Part shown: positions 27,114-34,892 of the stretch, piece by piece
Position numbering within the stretch: position 1 is the stretch's first letter
How the letters are laid out: the number at the start of each line of letters is the position of its first letter
NCBI GenBank assembly: GCA_964408025.1
Contig: CAYOXX010000023.1
Location: 1 to 42,464, forward strand
Length of the DNA: 42,464 bases
Origin: CAYOXX01 sp964408025
Lineage (GTDB): Bacteria; Acidobacteriota; DATKUA01
Direction of reading: 5' to 3'
Translations under genes and position numbers: made by a program
Notes under the pieces: model-generated
Database searches by the model: none
What the model saw: the letters and a program-made list of their open reading frames with translations, nothing else
Told to the model about the DNA's origin: nothing

Positions 27114-27827
27114 GTGACCGCGATTATCCTGCTGGTTGCCGTCGCCCTCCTGCAGCCCCCGCAGGAGGTTTCCCTGCACACGATAACCGCCGAGGACGGG
27201 CACGCGCTGCCGCTGCGCTACTACCAGCCGCAGTTCCGGGGGACGCCGACCGTGGTGGTGGTGCACGACTGGGGCGGCTCGCTGGAGCGCTGGACCGACA
27301 TCGCCGAGCGGCTGCGCGGCTTCGGCTTCGCCGTGGTGTTGTTCAACCTACGCGGGCACGGAGGCGCCACGCGGGCCTACTACTTCTTCACCGACCCCCA
27401 GATCGGGGAGATGGCAGGCGACATAGCCCTCGTCCTGCGCTTTGCGCGTGAGCGGAGCGACGGGGCGCTGCACATCCTGGGCGCGGGATTGGGAGCCAAC
27501 CTGGCCATCGTGGCGGCCGCCGCCGACGGCGCCGTCGACAAAGTCGTGGCCGTCAGCCCGGGGCTCAACTACCGCGGGGTAACCGTCGGCGAGCGGATAA
27601 CGGAGCTGCCGCCTGAAAGATTGCTGCTGATCGCCAGCCGCGAGGACCTCTACTCGGCCCACTCCGTGGCCGAACTGATGCAGCTCTTCCCAGCCTCGCA
27701 GGAAGGGATGCCGGCCGGCCAGCCGGGCCGCCGGCTCTACGACAACGTCGGCCACGGCGTCTGGATCCTCAAGCGCCTGCCGGGCGCGGTGGAGACTATC
27801 GCCCGCTGGCTGAGCGAATCGGACTAG
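27114..27827 (+). CDS. Alpha/beta hydrolase-fold protein lacking its nucleophile
   Basis: This 237-residue protein has an N-terminal hydrophobic stretch (about 1-13, perhaps a signal), then the fold core: TVVVVHDWGGSLERWTDIAE, VVLFNLRGHGG and the nucleophile elbow. The elbow reads G-A-G-L-G-A-N-L-A, where related proteins have GAS-x-GANLA, so the Ser is replaced by Gly (codon GGA). The acid (SREDLYSA) and His (NVGHGVW) positions remain. Catalysis by the standard mechanism is therefore unlikely. It starts four bases after the phosphatase gene and is probably cotranscribed. Its stop shares CTAG with the stop of the convergent gene. Confidence 0.8.
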   Translation: MTAIILLVAVALLQPPQEVSLHTITAEDGHALPLRYYQPQFRGTPTVVVVHDWGGSLERWTDIAERLRGFGFAVVLFNLRGHGGATRAYYFFTDPQIGEMAGDIALVLRFARERSDGALHILGAGLGANLAIVAAAADGAVDKVVAVSPGLNYRGVTVGERITELPPERLLLIASREDLYSAHSVAELMQLFPASQEGMPAGQPGRRLYDNVGHGVWILKRLPGAVETIARWLSESD

Positions 27828-29050
27828 AACTCTTCCTCCTCGACCGGCTCGAAGCGGCGCAGCAGCCGGCGGGCCTCGCGCGCCGTCGCTTTGACCCGCG
27901 CTGGTCCTGTCGAGCCGCGCGAGGCCAGTATCCGCCTGCAGGCTCTCAAACCCGCCTCGCGCTCCCCGAGCGCAAACGAGGCCAGGGCGAAGCGGAGCAG
28001 CGCTTGCGGACCGGCGCCGAGCTCCTGCGCCTCGTCGGCGTGGGCAGCGGCGTTCTCCATGTCGTCCACCCGCAGGCAGGCCTCGGCCATCGCCAGGTGG
28101 ACGCCGGCGCCGCCCCGCCACTCGCGCCCCGCTCGCTCCTGCCCCTCTTGCAGCACCGCCAGTCCCGCGTCTACAGCCTCCATATTTCGGCCGGCCGCCG
28201 TGAGCAGCTCGACTTCGAGGACACCGCGGCCCTGGAAGGGCTTCGCTGCGCGCAGCCTCTCCAGCACCTCTTCCGCGAGAGCCGCAGAGCCGCCGGCCGC
28301 GGTCGCCTCCGCCGCCTTCCGCAGAGCCTCTTCGGAGCTCTCCCCCTCGGCGAGCAGGAGCCGTACGCGCGCCGCCGCTGCGAGCCTGCCGCGGATATCG
28401 CGGGTCGCCGGGACGAGCAGCGACAGCATGACCGCCGCTGCGGCCGCGGCCGTGATCGGATTCGACAGCGCCGTCGCGGCCACGGAGGCCACGATCAGGG
28501 GGCCCGAGGCGAGCACGGCGGAGGTGAAGAACGGGAACCGCCAGACAACCACTACCATCCGCACAAGCATCGCGTAGCCGAGGACGGCGGCCAAGAAATG
28601 CATCGCGAGGAAGGCGGTCGGGAAGCCCGCGATCGCTGCCATGGCGGCGCAGCGCAGGAGCTGCGGCGCAGCCAGGGCGGTGAGGCAGGCGCAGCGGGCG
28701 GCCGGCCGGAGCTCTTCCGCCCAATGCAGTCGCAGCAGATCGTCCTCGGCGGAGCGCATCAGCAGCGTCAACGTAGGTTCCGCCACGGCCAGCACGGTCA
28801 ATAGCCAGAAGGCAGCCAGCGCGGCGCCCATACCAAGGTTGATGAGGACCGCCGCGATCCCGCCGGCCGGTTCTGGGTGCGTCGGCGACGGCAGCGAGAG
28901 GTCGAGAAAAGCTGCCACAAAAAGGAACACGGTCGGCAGCGCAAGCGGGCGCGCCTCGAGCAGGCGGCGGATCGAAGCCCGCCGCAGGATTACGGCGCCC
29001 GCGCTGTCGGCAAGCAGCCTCAGCACGCGGCGCAGGGGGCTAGCCCGCAT
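27824..29050 (-). CDS. Multi-pass membrane protein with C-terminal helical-repeat (TPR-like) domain
   Basis: This 408-residue protein has about five or six hydrophobic segments in its first 240 residues (for example TVFLFVAAFLDLS, INLGMGAALAAFWLLTVLAV, FLAMHFLAAVLGYAMLVRM). The C-terminal 170 residues are helical repeats of TPR type (EVELLTAAGRNMEAVDAGLA, HLAMAEACLRVDDMENAAAHADEA). I do not recognise a family for the membrane part. ATG 29050 is supported by the promoter at 29082-29110; a longer frame to 29110 begins upstream of the predicted transcript start. The start codon lies inside a 20-mer that is repeated at 32804-32823. Confidence 0.65.
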   Translation of the reverse strand: MRASPLRRVLRLLADSAGAVILRRASIRRLLEARPLALPTVFLFVAAFLDLSLPSPTHPEPAGGIAAVLINLGMGAALAAFWLLTVLAVAEPTLTLLMRSAEDDLLRLHWAEELRPAARCACLTALAAPQLLRCAAMAAIAGFPTAFLAMHFLAAVLGYAMLVRMVVVVWRFPFFTSAVLASGPLIVASVAATALSNPITAAAAAAVMLSLLVPATRDIRGRLAAAARVRLLLAEGESSEEALRKAAEATAAGGSAALAEEVLERLRAAKPFQGRGVLEVELLTAAGRNMEAVDAGLAVLQEGQERAGREWRGGAGVHLAMAEACLRVDDMENAAAHADEAQELGAGPQALLRFALASFALGEREAGLRACRRILASRGSTGPARVKATAREARRLLRRFEPVEEEEF

Positions 29051-29058
29051 ATTGCACA
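29039..29058 (-). repeat. 20-mer repeat over a start codon, copy 1
   Basis: GCTAGCCCGCATATTGCACA (plus-strand reading) occurs here and exactly again at 32804-32823. On the minus strand it reads through the ATG of the membrane protein gene. The flanks of the two copies do not match further. Confidence 0.6.
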
Positions 29059-29081
29059 CCGGTTCGCGCGCGCGTCGGCAC

Positions 29082-29110
29082 CGTATACGGAATCCCTTTG
29101 CTGCGCACAA
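29082..29110 (-). promoter_or_regulatory. Promoter of the membrane/TPR protein gene
   Basis: On the minus strand TTGTGC (29110-29105) is followed after exactly 17 bases by TATACG (29087-29082), which sits in the palindrome CCGTATACGG. The predicted start near 29075 leaves a 25-base leader before ATG 29050, with no clear Shine-Dalgarno sequence. Confidence 0.5.
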
Positions 29111-29271
29111 TTATCGCCCTACCTCAGGCCCCAATACGTCGCCGTTGCGAGCTTGGAGAAAATCTGCCCGGCGGCGGCCGCTTTATTATCAGAATAACCG
29201 AAATGAGCTACCAACCCCGCCATTGAATTTATTTACTTCGGCAGCCGGGCGGACGCCGTGGGAGAAGGGGG

Positions 29272-30177
29272 CTAATACTCCTCGATCTCATCGACTGCGG
29301 GAAAGCTGGCTGCGGGTATCGGACCGAAGCTATCCAGCGGCCAGTAGCGAAAGATCGCTTTGCCGTAGATGTAGCGGGCCGGGATTAATCCCGGCCCCGA
29401 CTCGTCGGGGGCGAGTGCGCTGTCGCGGCTGTCCATGCTGAAGCGCCGGTGGTCGCCAAGCACGAAGTAGTAGCCCTCCGGCACGTGCAGGTAAACCTCA
29501 TCGACGTCACCGTCGAGCGGGTTGTTGCGCAGCACAAGACCGAATTCGCGCATCCTGCCGCGGTGGCGCAGCGCCAGCCAGGTCGCCTGGGCGGAGGGGA
29601 ACTGGTTCTTCGGCGGATTGCGCTCCAGGTCCGGGATGTAGCCTTCAGTCAGGGGGGCGCCGTCGATGTAGACGACGCCGTCTTCAATCCGCACCTCCTC
29701 GCCCGGCAGGGCGATGACCCTCTTGATCCAGCTCTCGCCCGGGGCGCGCGGATTCCAGAGGACCACCACGTCCCCGCGGCGGATCGGTTCGTAGAGCAGC
29801 GAGATCTTGCTGACCAGGATGCGGTCGCCGTCGGCGAGAAGCGGCTCCATGCTGGTCTTCTCGACGCGGAACGGCTGCATCACGTAGACGATGAGGGCGA
29901 CGCAGATGAGCGCGGCGATCACCAGGTCGCGCAGCCAGCTCCGGATTTCCCGGAAAATCTGTCCCCGCAGCCCTCCTTCGCGGACGGCCGCCTCGACGAG
30001 CTCGCTCTGCGCCGCCAGCTCGGCCCGCTCGGTCAGACCCTCGCCGTAGCCGAAGGCGGGTTCGACGCCGCCCGACTCCGAATCCGGGTTCGTGGACGAT
30101 CCCTCCCATTCCCCCTCACCCTCCGCGGCTTGCGGCTTCGGGGGGCGGGCGCTGTCGGAATCGCTGTCGTCGAACAT
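29272..30177 (-). CDS. lepB: Signal peptidase I
   Basis: LepB removes signal peptides from secreted proteins at the outer face of the inner membrane. This 301-residue form has an unusual acidic N-terminal extension of about 80 residues, then one membrane helix (about 85-100). The catalytic Ser is at about 109 (FRVEKTSMEPLL), and the catalytic Lys at about 152 (WIKRVIALPGEE). The last box reads GDHRRFSMDSRDS (241-253), with His where GDNR is usual. All catalytic residues are present. The promoter at 30201-30229 supports ATG 30177. Confidence 0.93.
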   Translation of the reverse strand: MFDDSDSDSARPPKPQAAEGEGEWEGSSTNPDSESGGVEPAFGYGEGLTERAELAAQSELVEAAVREGGLRGQIFREIRSWLRDLVIAALICVALIVYVMQPFRVEKTSMEPLLADGDRILVSKISLLYEPIRRGDVVVLWNPRAPGESWIKRVIALPGEEVRIEDGVVYIDGAPLTEGYIPDLERNPPKNQFPSAQATWLALRHRGRMREFGLVLRNNPLDGDVDEVYLHVPEGYYFVLGDHRRFSMDSRDSALAPDESGPGLIPARYIYGKAIFRYWPLDSFGPIPAASFPAVDEIEEY

Positions 30178-30200
30178 AGTTCCACCATCTCAGGCGGCGA

Positions 30201-30229
30201 ATTCTAGCACGGCGGCGGGGCGCGCACAA
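30201..30229 (-). promoter_or_regulatory. Promoter of lepB
   Basis: On the minus strand TTGTGC (30229-30224) is followed after 17 bases by TAGAAT (30206-30201), preceded by TGC, so it is an extended -10 form. The predicted start near 30194 leaves a 17-base leader. TGCTAGAAT also precedes the RodZ-like gene. Confidence 0.55.
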
Positions 30230-30240
30230 CGCGGGCTGCC

Positions 30241-30269
30241 TTGACCGCCCCGGAGCGATAGGTTAGCAT
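30241..30269 (+). promoter_or_regulatory. Promoter of the glycosyltransferase operon
   Basis: TTGACC (30241-30246) and TAGCAT (30264-30269) are exactly 17 bases apart. The predicted start near 30276 gives a leader of 16 to 22 bases. It diverges from the lepB promoter, with 11 bases between the two -35 boxes. Confidence 0.5.
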
Positions 30270-30297
30270 CTGCGGTCCGAAGCTGCGGGCCGTGGCC

Positions 30298-31479
30298 ATG
30301 AGAGTGCTGATGATCGCGCCGGAGCCGTTCTTCCAGCCCCGGGGCACGCCCTTCTCGGAGTACTACCGCATCCGTTGCCTCGGCGAGCTGGGGCACCACG
30401 TGGACCTGGTGACCTACCCAATCGGCGAGAACGTGGAGGTGCCGGGTCTGAGGATATTCCGCACCCGCAGGGTGCCCGGTATAAGGGAGGTGGCGATCGG
30501 CCCCTCGTGGCCCAAACTGCCGCTGGATGCGCTGCTGTTCGGCGCCGCTTGGCGGCGGCTGGCGGCTGGCGGCTACGACCTCATCCACAGCCACGAGGAG
30601 GCCGGCATCATGGGCGTCTTCCTATCGCGGTTCTACCGGCTTCCGCATATCTACGACATGCACTCAAGCCTGCCGCACCAGCTCGAAACATTCGGCTTCA
30701 CCCGCAGCCGGCTGGTGCGCGCCGCCTTCGATTGGATGGAGACGACGACGGTCAACGGCGCCGACGCGGTTATCGCCATCTGTCCGGCACTGGTGAGGGT
30801 CGCCAAGCGTATCAACCCGCGGGCCAGGGTGACCCTGATCGAGAACACGGCCGAGAGCCACGCCGTCGACGGGGTACCGCCCACGCAACGTGAGGAGCTG
30901 CGCCGCCGGCTGGGACTGGCCGACAGAAAGGTGGTTCTCTACACCGGCACCTTCGAGGCCTACCAGGGGCTCGAGCTGCTGCTCGAGGCGGCGGCGATCA
31001 TCGCTGGGCGCCGCTCCGACGCCGTCCTGGTTCTGGTCGGCGGCCGGCCGCGGCAGGTGGAGCAGCGCAAGCTTGAGGCTGAGAAGCTGGGCGCGGCGGG
31101 CATCTGCCGTTTCACCGGCCAGGTGCCCCACGCCGATGTGCCCCCTTACCTCAAGTTAGCCGACGCGCTGGTCTCCCCGCGCAGCCGGGGGGAGAACACG
31201 CCCCTGAAAATCTACTCCTACCTGAGGGCCGGCGCCCCGATAGTCGCCACCGACCTGCCCACCCACACGCAGGTGCTCGGGAGCGATGTGGCGCTGCTGG
31301 CGCCACCCGAGCCGGAACCGTTTGCCGCGGCGATCGAAAGGGCCCTGGACGAGCCCGGCCTGGGCGAGCGTCTGAGCGCCAACGCCCTGCGGCTGAGCGA
31401 GGCGGAGTACAGCTACGGCCGCTACGTGGAGAAGACCCGGAGGCTCTACGAGGAGGTGCGGACGCCGGCTCATGGCTGA
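30298..31479 (+). CDS. Glycosyltransferase family 4 (GT-B fold)
   Basis: This 393-residue enzyme has an N-terminal acceptor domain (RVLMIAPEPFFQPRGTPFSEYY, the usual GT4 glycine-rich start) and a C-terminal nucleotide-sugar domain. That second domain shows KVVLYTGTFEAYQGLELLLEA, LVLVGGRP, FTGQVPHADVPPYL and the ENTPLKIYSYLRAGAPIVATDLP region with the family Glu/Lys signature. GT4 enzymes make lipopolysaccharide, glycolipids or trehalose-type products; donor and acceptor are not predictable here. ATG 30298 or GTG 30292 may be the start. The methyltransferase gene overlaps the end by eight bases, so both act probably in the same glycan or lipid pathway. Confidence 0.9.
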   Translation: MRVLMIAPEPFFQPRGTPFSEYYRIRCLGELGHHVDLVTYPIGENVEVPGLRIFRTRRVPGIREVAIGPSWPKLPLDALLFGAAWRRLAAGGYDLIHSHEEAGIMGVFLSRFYRLPHIYDMHSSLPHQLETFGFTRSRLVRAAFDWMETTTVNGADAVIAICPALVRVAKRINPRARVTLIENTAESHAVDGVPPTQREELRRRLGLADRKVVLYTGTFEAYQGLELLLEAAAIIAGRRSDAVLVLVGGRPRQVEQRKLEAEKLGAAGICRFTGQVPHADVPPYLKLADALVSPRSRGENTPLKIYSYLRAGAPIVATDLPTHTQVLGSDVALLAPPEPEPFAAAIERALDEPGLGERLSANALRLSEAEYSYGRYVEKTRRLYEEVRTPAHG

Positions 31480-32248
31480 CGAGCGCAAGCACTACAGCTA
31501 CGAAGTATACGCTCGGGAAGAGACTGCGAGGTCGTTCGAGTCGCAGCGCTTTGGTGGGCCTATCGGCTCCTACCTGCGCGAGCGGCAGCAGCAGCACCTG
31601 GCTCGCTGGCTGGGGGACCTGGCGGGCAAAACGGTGCTCGACGTGGGGGCCGGCACCGGCCGCGCCGCCATCCCGCTGGCGGCGGCCGGCGCCAGGGTGG
31701 TGGCCGCCGACGCCTCGGAGGCGATGCTGACCGAGGCACGCCGCAGGGCCNNNNNNNNNNACGAAATGAACCAGAAGCTTCGCCGCATGTTGGTGGCGCT
31801 GCCCTTCGACGACCGCGCCTTCGAGACGGTGCTCTGCCTGCGCGTGCTCCTGCACGTGCGGGATTGGCGACAGGCACTGGACGAGGCCTGCCGCTGCGCC
31901 GGGCGCACACTGGTCCTCGACTTCCCGCCCCGCTGGGCGCTGGCCTCGCTGCAGGTGCCGGCGCGGGCCATCGCTTCCCTCTTCCGGCCGGCGGTCCAGC
32001 GCTTCAGGCTCTTCAGCCTGCGGCAGGTACGGCGCCGGCTGGCACGCCACGGCTTCGCCGTGCGGCGGGTCGACAGGCTCTGGGTGCTGCCGATCGCGCT
32101 GCACAAGCTGATCGGCTCGCGGCGCTTCACGCTGGCAGCGGAGCGGTTCCTGTCGTGGTTCGGCCTGCGCAGGCTGTTCGGCGCCCCGGTAACCGTGCTG
32201 GCTCACCGCGATGCGGGGGGGGCGGCGAGGGCAGAGGGGGAGCGGTGA
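31472..32248 (+). CDS. Class I SAM-dependent methyltransferase (contains assembly gap)
   Basis: This gene of about 258 codons has the SAM-binding motif I TVLDVGAGTGRAAIPLA (about residues 52-68) and motif II VVAADASEAMLTEARRRA, and after the gap a LPFDDRAFETVLCLRVLLHV stretch, as in class I methyltransferases. A C-terminal helical region follows (SLFRPAVQRFRLFSLRQV). Ten N at 31751-31760 fall between motif II and the acidic loop, and the real length of that interval is unknown; the frame continues only if the gap is a run consistent with ten bases. It overlaps the glycosyltransferase and shares GTGA with the next gene. The substrate is unknown. Confidence 0.8.
   Translation: MADERKHYSYEVYAREETARSFESQRFGGPIGSYLRERQQQHLARWLGDLAGKTVLDVGAGTGRAAIPLAAAGARVVAADASEAMLTEARRRAXXXXEMNQKLRRMLVALPFDDRAFETVLCLRVLLHVRDWRQALDEACRCAGRTLVLDFPPRWALASLQVPARAIASLFRPAVQRFRLFSLRQVRRRLARHGFAVRRVDRLWVLPIALHKLIGSRRFTLAAERFLSWFGLRRLFGAPVTVLAHRDAGGAARAEGER
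31751..31760. other. Assembly gap of ten N
   Basis: Ten undetermined bases interrupt the methyltransferase gene. A gap of exactly ten N usually stands for unknown length, so coordinates to the right relative to the left are uncertain. Confidence 0.95.
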
Positions 32249-32787
32249 CCACGCCCGCCGGCCACGCGCTTATGGGGCTGGCCGTATTCCTGGCCACGCC
32301 CGGAGGCGGCCGCAGGCGGGGGCTGATCCTGCTGGGTCTGCTGCTGGCGGCCGCGCTGGCGCCCGATGTCGACCTCTTCCCTCTGCTCTGGGGCGATCTC
32401 GATGCGGCTAATCAGTTGCACCAGGGGATCACCCACAGCCTGCTCCTGGCGGGCGCGGCGGCGGCGTTGCTGACGCTGGCAGCCTCTGCGCTGGGCTGCG
32501 GGTCGCCGCTGCTGCTCCTGCCGTTCTTCCTGGCCTCGGCCTGGTCGCACCTGTTGCTGGACCTGTTGACCGGCGACTCGCGCGAGCCGATCGGCATCCC
32601 GCTGCTCTGGCCGTTTTCCGGGGCCCATTTCAGCAGCCCGGTGTCTATCTTCGGCGGCGTCATCAAGGGTCGGTTCGAGCACCTGCTGAGCTGGCACAAC
32701 CTGACTGTCGTGGCGGGCGAGCTGCTGGTGCTGGTGCCGCTGGTGGCGGCCCTGTGGCTGCTGCGACTCCGCAGGGCGGGGGACTGA
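32245..32787 (+). CDS. YdjM-like membrane-bound metal-dependent hydrolase family protein
   Basis: This 180-residue membrane protein starts at GTG 32245, which overlaps the methyltransferase stop (GTGA). Its pattern is that of the YdjM/LexA-binding inner-membrane hydrolase family: TTPAGHALMGLAVFL at the N-terminus, ALAPDVDLFPLLWG, HQGITHSLLLAGA and WSHLLLDLLTGD, with the Asp and His residues that could bind a metal. About four hydrophobic helices are visible. The biochemical function of the family is not settled. It is the last gene of the glycosyltransferase-methyltransferase run and is convergent with the PP2C gene. Confidence 0.8.
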   Translation: MTTPAGHALMGLAVFLATPGGGRRRGLILLGLLLAAALAPDVDLFPLLWGDLDAANQLHQGITHSLLLAGAAAALLTLAASALGCGSPLLLLPFFLASAWSHLLLDLLTGDSREPIGIPLLWPFSGAHFSSPVSIFGGVIKGRFEHLLSWHNLTVVAGELLVLVPLVAALWLLRLRRAGD

Positions 32788-32803
32788 GCCATCCGCTTCA
32801 GGC

Positions 32804-32823
32804 GCTAGCCCGCATATTGCACA
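32804..32823. repeat. 20-mer repeat, copy 2
   Basis: This is an exact copy of the 20-mer at 29039-29058, 17 bases after the YdjM-like stop and 24 bases before the nested hairpin. On the minus strand it reads TGTGCAATATGCGGGCTAGC and could be the end of a mobile element. Confidence 0.6.
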
Positions 32824-32846
32824 GGATTCAGCCGTTCGGCGGCCAC

Positions 32847-32946
32847 TTTTCCCGAATCTCCTTGTTGAGGCCGGTTTTGGCCCCTCGACGTGGCGCTAAC
32901 CACGCCTACGGGTCCAAAACCACCCCTGCCGCGACCTTCGGGAAAA
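32847..32946. repeat. Three-tier nested hairpin element of exactly 100 bases
   Basis: The outer arms TTTTCCCGAA (32847-32856) and TTCGGGAAAA (32937-32946) are perfectly complementary. The middle arms GGTTTTGG plus CCC (32873-32884) pair with GGG plus CCAAAACC (32910-32921) with one mismatch. The inner arms CGTGG (32889-32893) and CCACG (32900-32904) close a six-base loop. On the minus strand there is also a reading frame from ATG 32982 (MTLIRRFVTGEPIF...) that is open except for one TAG and ends in a TGA. It may be a MITE, a relic of an insertion sequence or a structured RNA. No transposase is nearby. Confidence 0.55.
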
Positions 32947-33015
32947 TCGGCTCGCCGGTGACAAACCGTCGTATCAAAGTCATGTGAAAAGGCGCTGGAA
33001 ACATCAACACATCAA

Positions 33016-33819
33016 TCACTTAATCGCATTGCCGGCCAAACCTTGTGCAATTTGCGGGCTAGGACGGCGCAGCAGGACTACGGTGATGTTGTCGTGCCCG
33101 CCCTGACGGTTGGCCTCGGATACAAGGGCCTTGACGCAGACGCTGAGTTCGTGGCCGCAGCGCTCGAGGATGCCGCGGACCTGCGCGTCGGGCACCATCG
33201 AGGTCAGCCCGTCGCTGCAGAGCAGCAGCATCTCGCCGCTACGCAGTTCGAAACTGCTTAGTTCGGCGTCGACCTCGGCACCGACGCCGAGGGCGCGGGT
33301 GACGACGTTGCGTAGGGGGTGATCGCGCGCCTGGTCCTCGGAGAGCAACCCCCGGTCGATCTGCTCGCCGACCCAGGAGTGGTCCCTGGTCAGCCGCTCG
33401 AGCGCCCCCCCGCGCAGCAGGTAGGCGCGGCTGTCGCCGACATGGGCCAGCACTACGCGGTCGCCGCCGTCGAGGGCGCAGACCACCGTCGTGCCCATTC
33501 CCGCGAGGCCGGCGTCCTCCTCGGCGGCCCTCCGGACCCCCATATTGGCCAGGGCGACGGCGGCGCGCAGCCGGTTCTCGTTCAGGCTCAGCGAGGGATC
33601 GTAGGGGACAGGCCAGGTGATGTCCGCCTGCTCGGCGCTTTGCCTGATGAACTCGACGATGCAGTCCAAGGCCGTCCTGGAAGCCACCTCGCCGGCCGCT
33701 TGCCCTCCCATGCCGTCGGCGACGGCGAAAAGGCCGAGCTTGGGCAGGACGGCGTAGCTGTCCTCGTTGGCCGTGCGCAGCCGGCCCACGTCGGTGACGG
33801 CTTCGAATTCCAGCTCCAT
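33016..33819 (-). CDS. PP2C-type serine/threonine phosphatase (Stp-like)
   Basis: This 267-residue soluble phosphatase has the PP2C metal motifs: NEDSYAVLPKLGLFAVADGMGG at the N-terminus, GTTVVCALDGGDRVVLAHVGDSRAYL in the middle, LLLCSDGLTSMV and the C-terminal GGHDNITVVLL. All Asp residues needed for the two metal ions are present. Bacterial Stp enzymes counter Hanks-type kinases, but no kinase gene is in the window. It is the last gene of a minus-strand run with the conserved helical protein and the RodZ-like gene, which hints at control of cell shape or envelope growth. Confidence 0.92.
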   Translation of the reverse strand: MELEFEAVTDVGRLRTANEDSYAVLPKLGLFAVADGMGGQAAGEVASRTALDCIVEFIRQSAEQADITWPVPYDPSLSLNENRLRAAVALANMGVRRAAEEDAGLAGMGTTVVCALDGGDRVVLAHVGDSRAYLLRGGALERLTRDHSWVGEQIDRGLLSEDQARDHPLRNVVTRALGVGAEVDAELSSFELRSGEMLLLCSDGLTSMVPDAQVRGILERCGHELSVCVKALVSEANRQGGHDNITVVLLRRPSPQIAQGLAGNAIK

Positions 33820-33865
33820 CGTTACTCCCGCGAGAACCGCGATGCACCTTCGCGACGGGGCGGCG

Positions 33866-34876
33866 CTAGCGAAGCCCCCGGCGCTTCGCTATGCGGAGGG
33901 CCGCCTTGCGCACCACCTCCGCCAGATTGTGGTCGCGGCTGGCGAGGCGGATGTCGGTGTTGCTGAGTCGCTCGAGCAGCTTGAGGGCGATCGCCGCCGG
34001 CGTGCGCGGGTTGAGGGCCAGTTTCTTCGCTATCGAGTACTTGCGCATCCAGCGGCGGCTGGAGGCGATCATGCGCAGGATCTCCTCGTCGACGTCCCTG
34101 ATCTGCGCGATCGACTCAATGTCGCGCTCCGTGAGCCTGGGGCTGCGTATCACCGCCTTGGCCACCAGCCGGTTGGGATCGCGCACCAGCAGCATGCGCG
34201 CTTCGCGATTGCCGTGGATCGCCAGCAGGGCCTTCTCGGCCGCGGTCATCTTCTGCAGCTTGATGTAGATGCTCTCGCGGTGCTTCGGCGCCTCACCGTC
34301 GTCGGCCGCGCCGTAATTCCTCTCCCGCAGCATCAGCTTGCGATCCTCGAGAGACATATTCTCGGGACGCAGGCCCTCCCTGACCTGGAGATCCTCCTCC
34401 GTATCCAGCTTCCTTACCAGCTCGGCTAGCTTAGACCGCTGCTCCTCGCTCAGGCGGGGGCTGCGCGAGAGCGTCCTCGCCAGCTCGGGCGAGAGCACCA
34501 GCCGCAGCTCGTCGCGCAGCAGGTGCGTCAGCTGCGATTCCTCGGCCCGCTCGACCACCATGAGCAGCGCCGGCGTCGGGGTACGGGGGTGGCGGAGGGC
34601 GGCGTCGTCGAGCCGCCGCGAGATCGGTAGGGCCCGCACGGCGAGGGAGATTAGGGGCGGCTCGAGCTGGTCGCCGTCGATGGCTGTCGCCAGCCGGTCG
34701 GCATCGAGGCGCTCGAAGAAGGGGCGCGTGCTCTCAGGGTCGGTCTTGATCGCCTGCGCCAGCGCCCGCAGTTTGGAGCCCTCGCCGAGGCCGGCCTTCT
34801 CGTCGAAGACGTCGCGCAGGTGCTCGGGCGTCACCCGGCCGGATTCGATGGCGGCGATCAGCTCCTCCCTGTCCAT
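33866..34876 (-). CDS. Conserved helical protein of unknown function
   Basis: This 336-residue protein has no membrane segment or signal peptide. It is all-helical with repeat-like units, for example LAIHGNREARMLLVRDPNRLVAKAVI, SPRLTERDIESIAQIRD, RMIASSRRWMRKYSIAKKLALN and PRTPAAIALKLLERL. An N-terminal part with SPELARTLSRSPRLSEEQR has similar units. This looks like a HEAT-type solenoid found as a conserved hypothetical protein in several phyla. It lies 46 bases upstream of the PP2C gene and 16 bases downstream of the RodZ-like gene. I cannot give a function. Confidence 0.6.
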   Translation of the reverse strand: MDREELIAAIESGRVTPEHLRDVFDEKAGLGEGSKLRALAQAIKTDPESTRPFFERLDADRLATAIDGDQLEPPLISLAVRALPISRRLDDAALRHPRTPTPALLMVVERAEESQLTHLLRDELRLVLSPELARTLSRSPRLSEEQRSKLAELVRKLDTEEDLQVREGLRPENMSLEDRKLMLRERNYGAADDGEAPKHRESIYIKLQKMTAAEKALLAIHGNREARMLLVRDPNRLVAKAVIRSPRLTERDIESIAQIRDVDEEILRMIASSRRWMRKYSIAKKLALNPRTPAAIALKLLERLSNTDIRLASRDHNLAEVVRKAALRIAKRRGLR

Positions 34877-34892
34877 GGCCCGCGGCCGCTCC

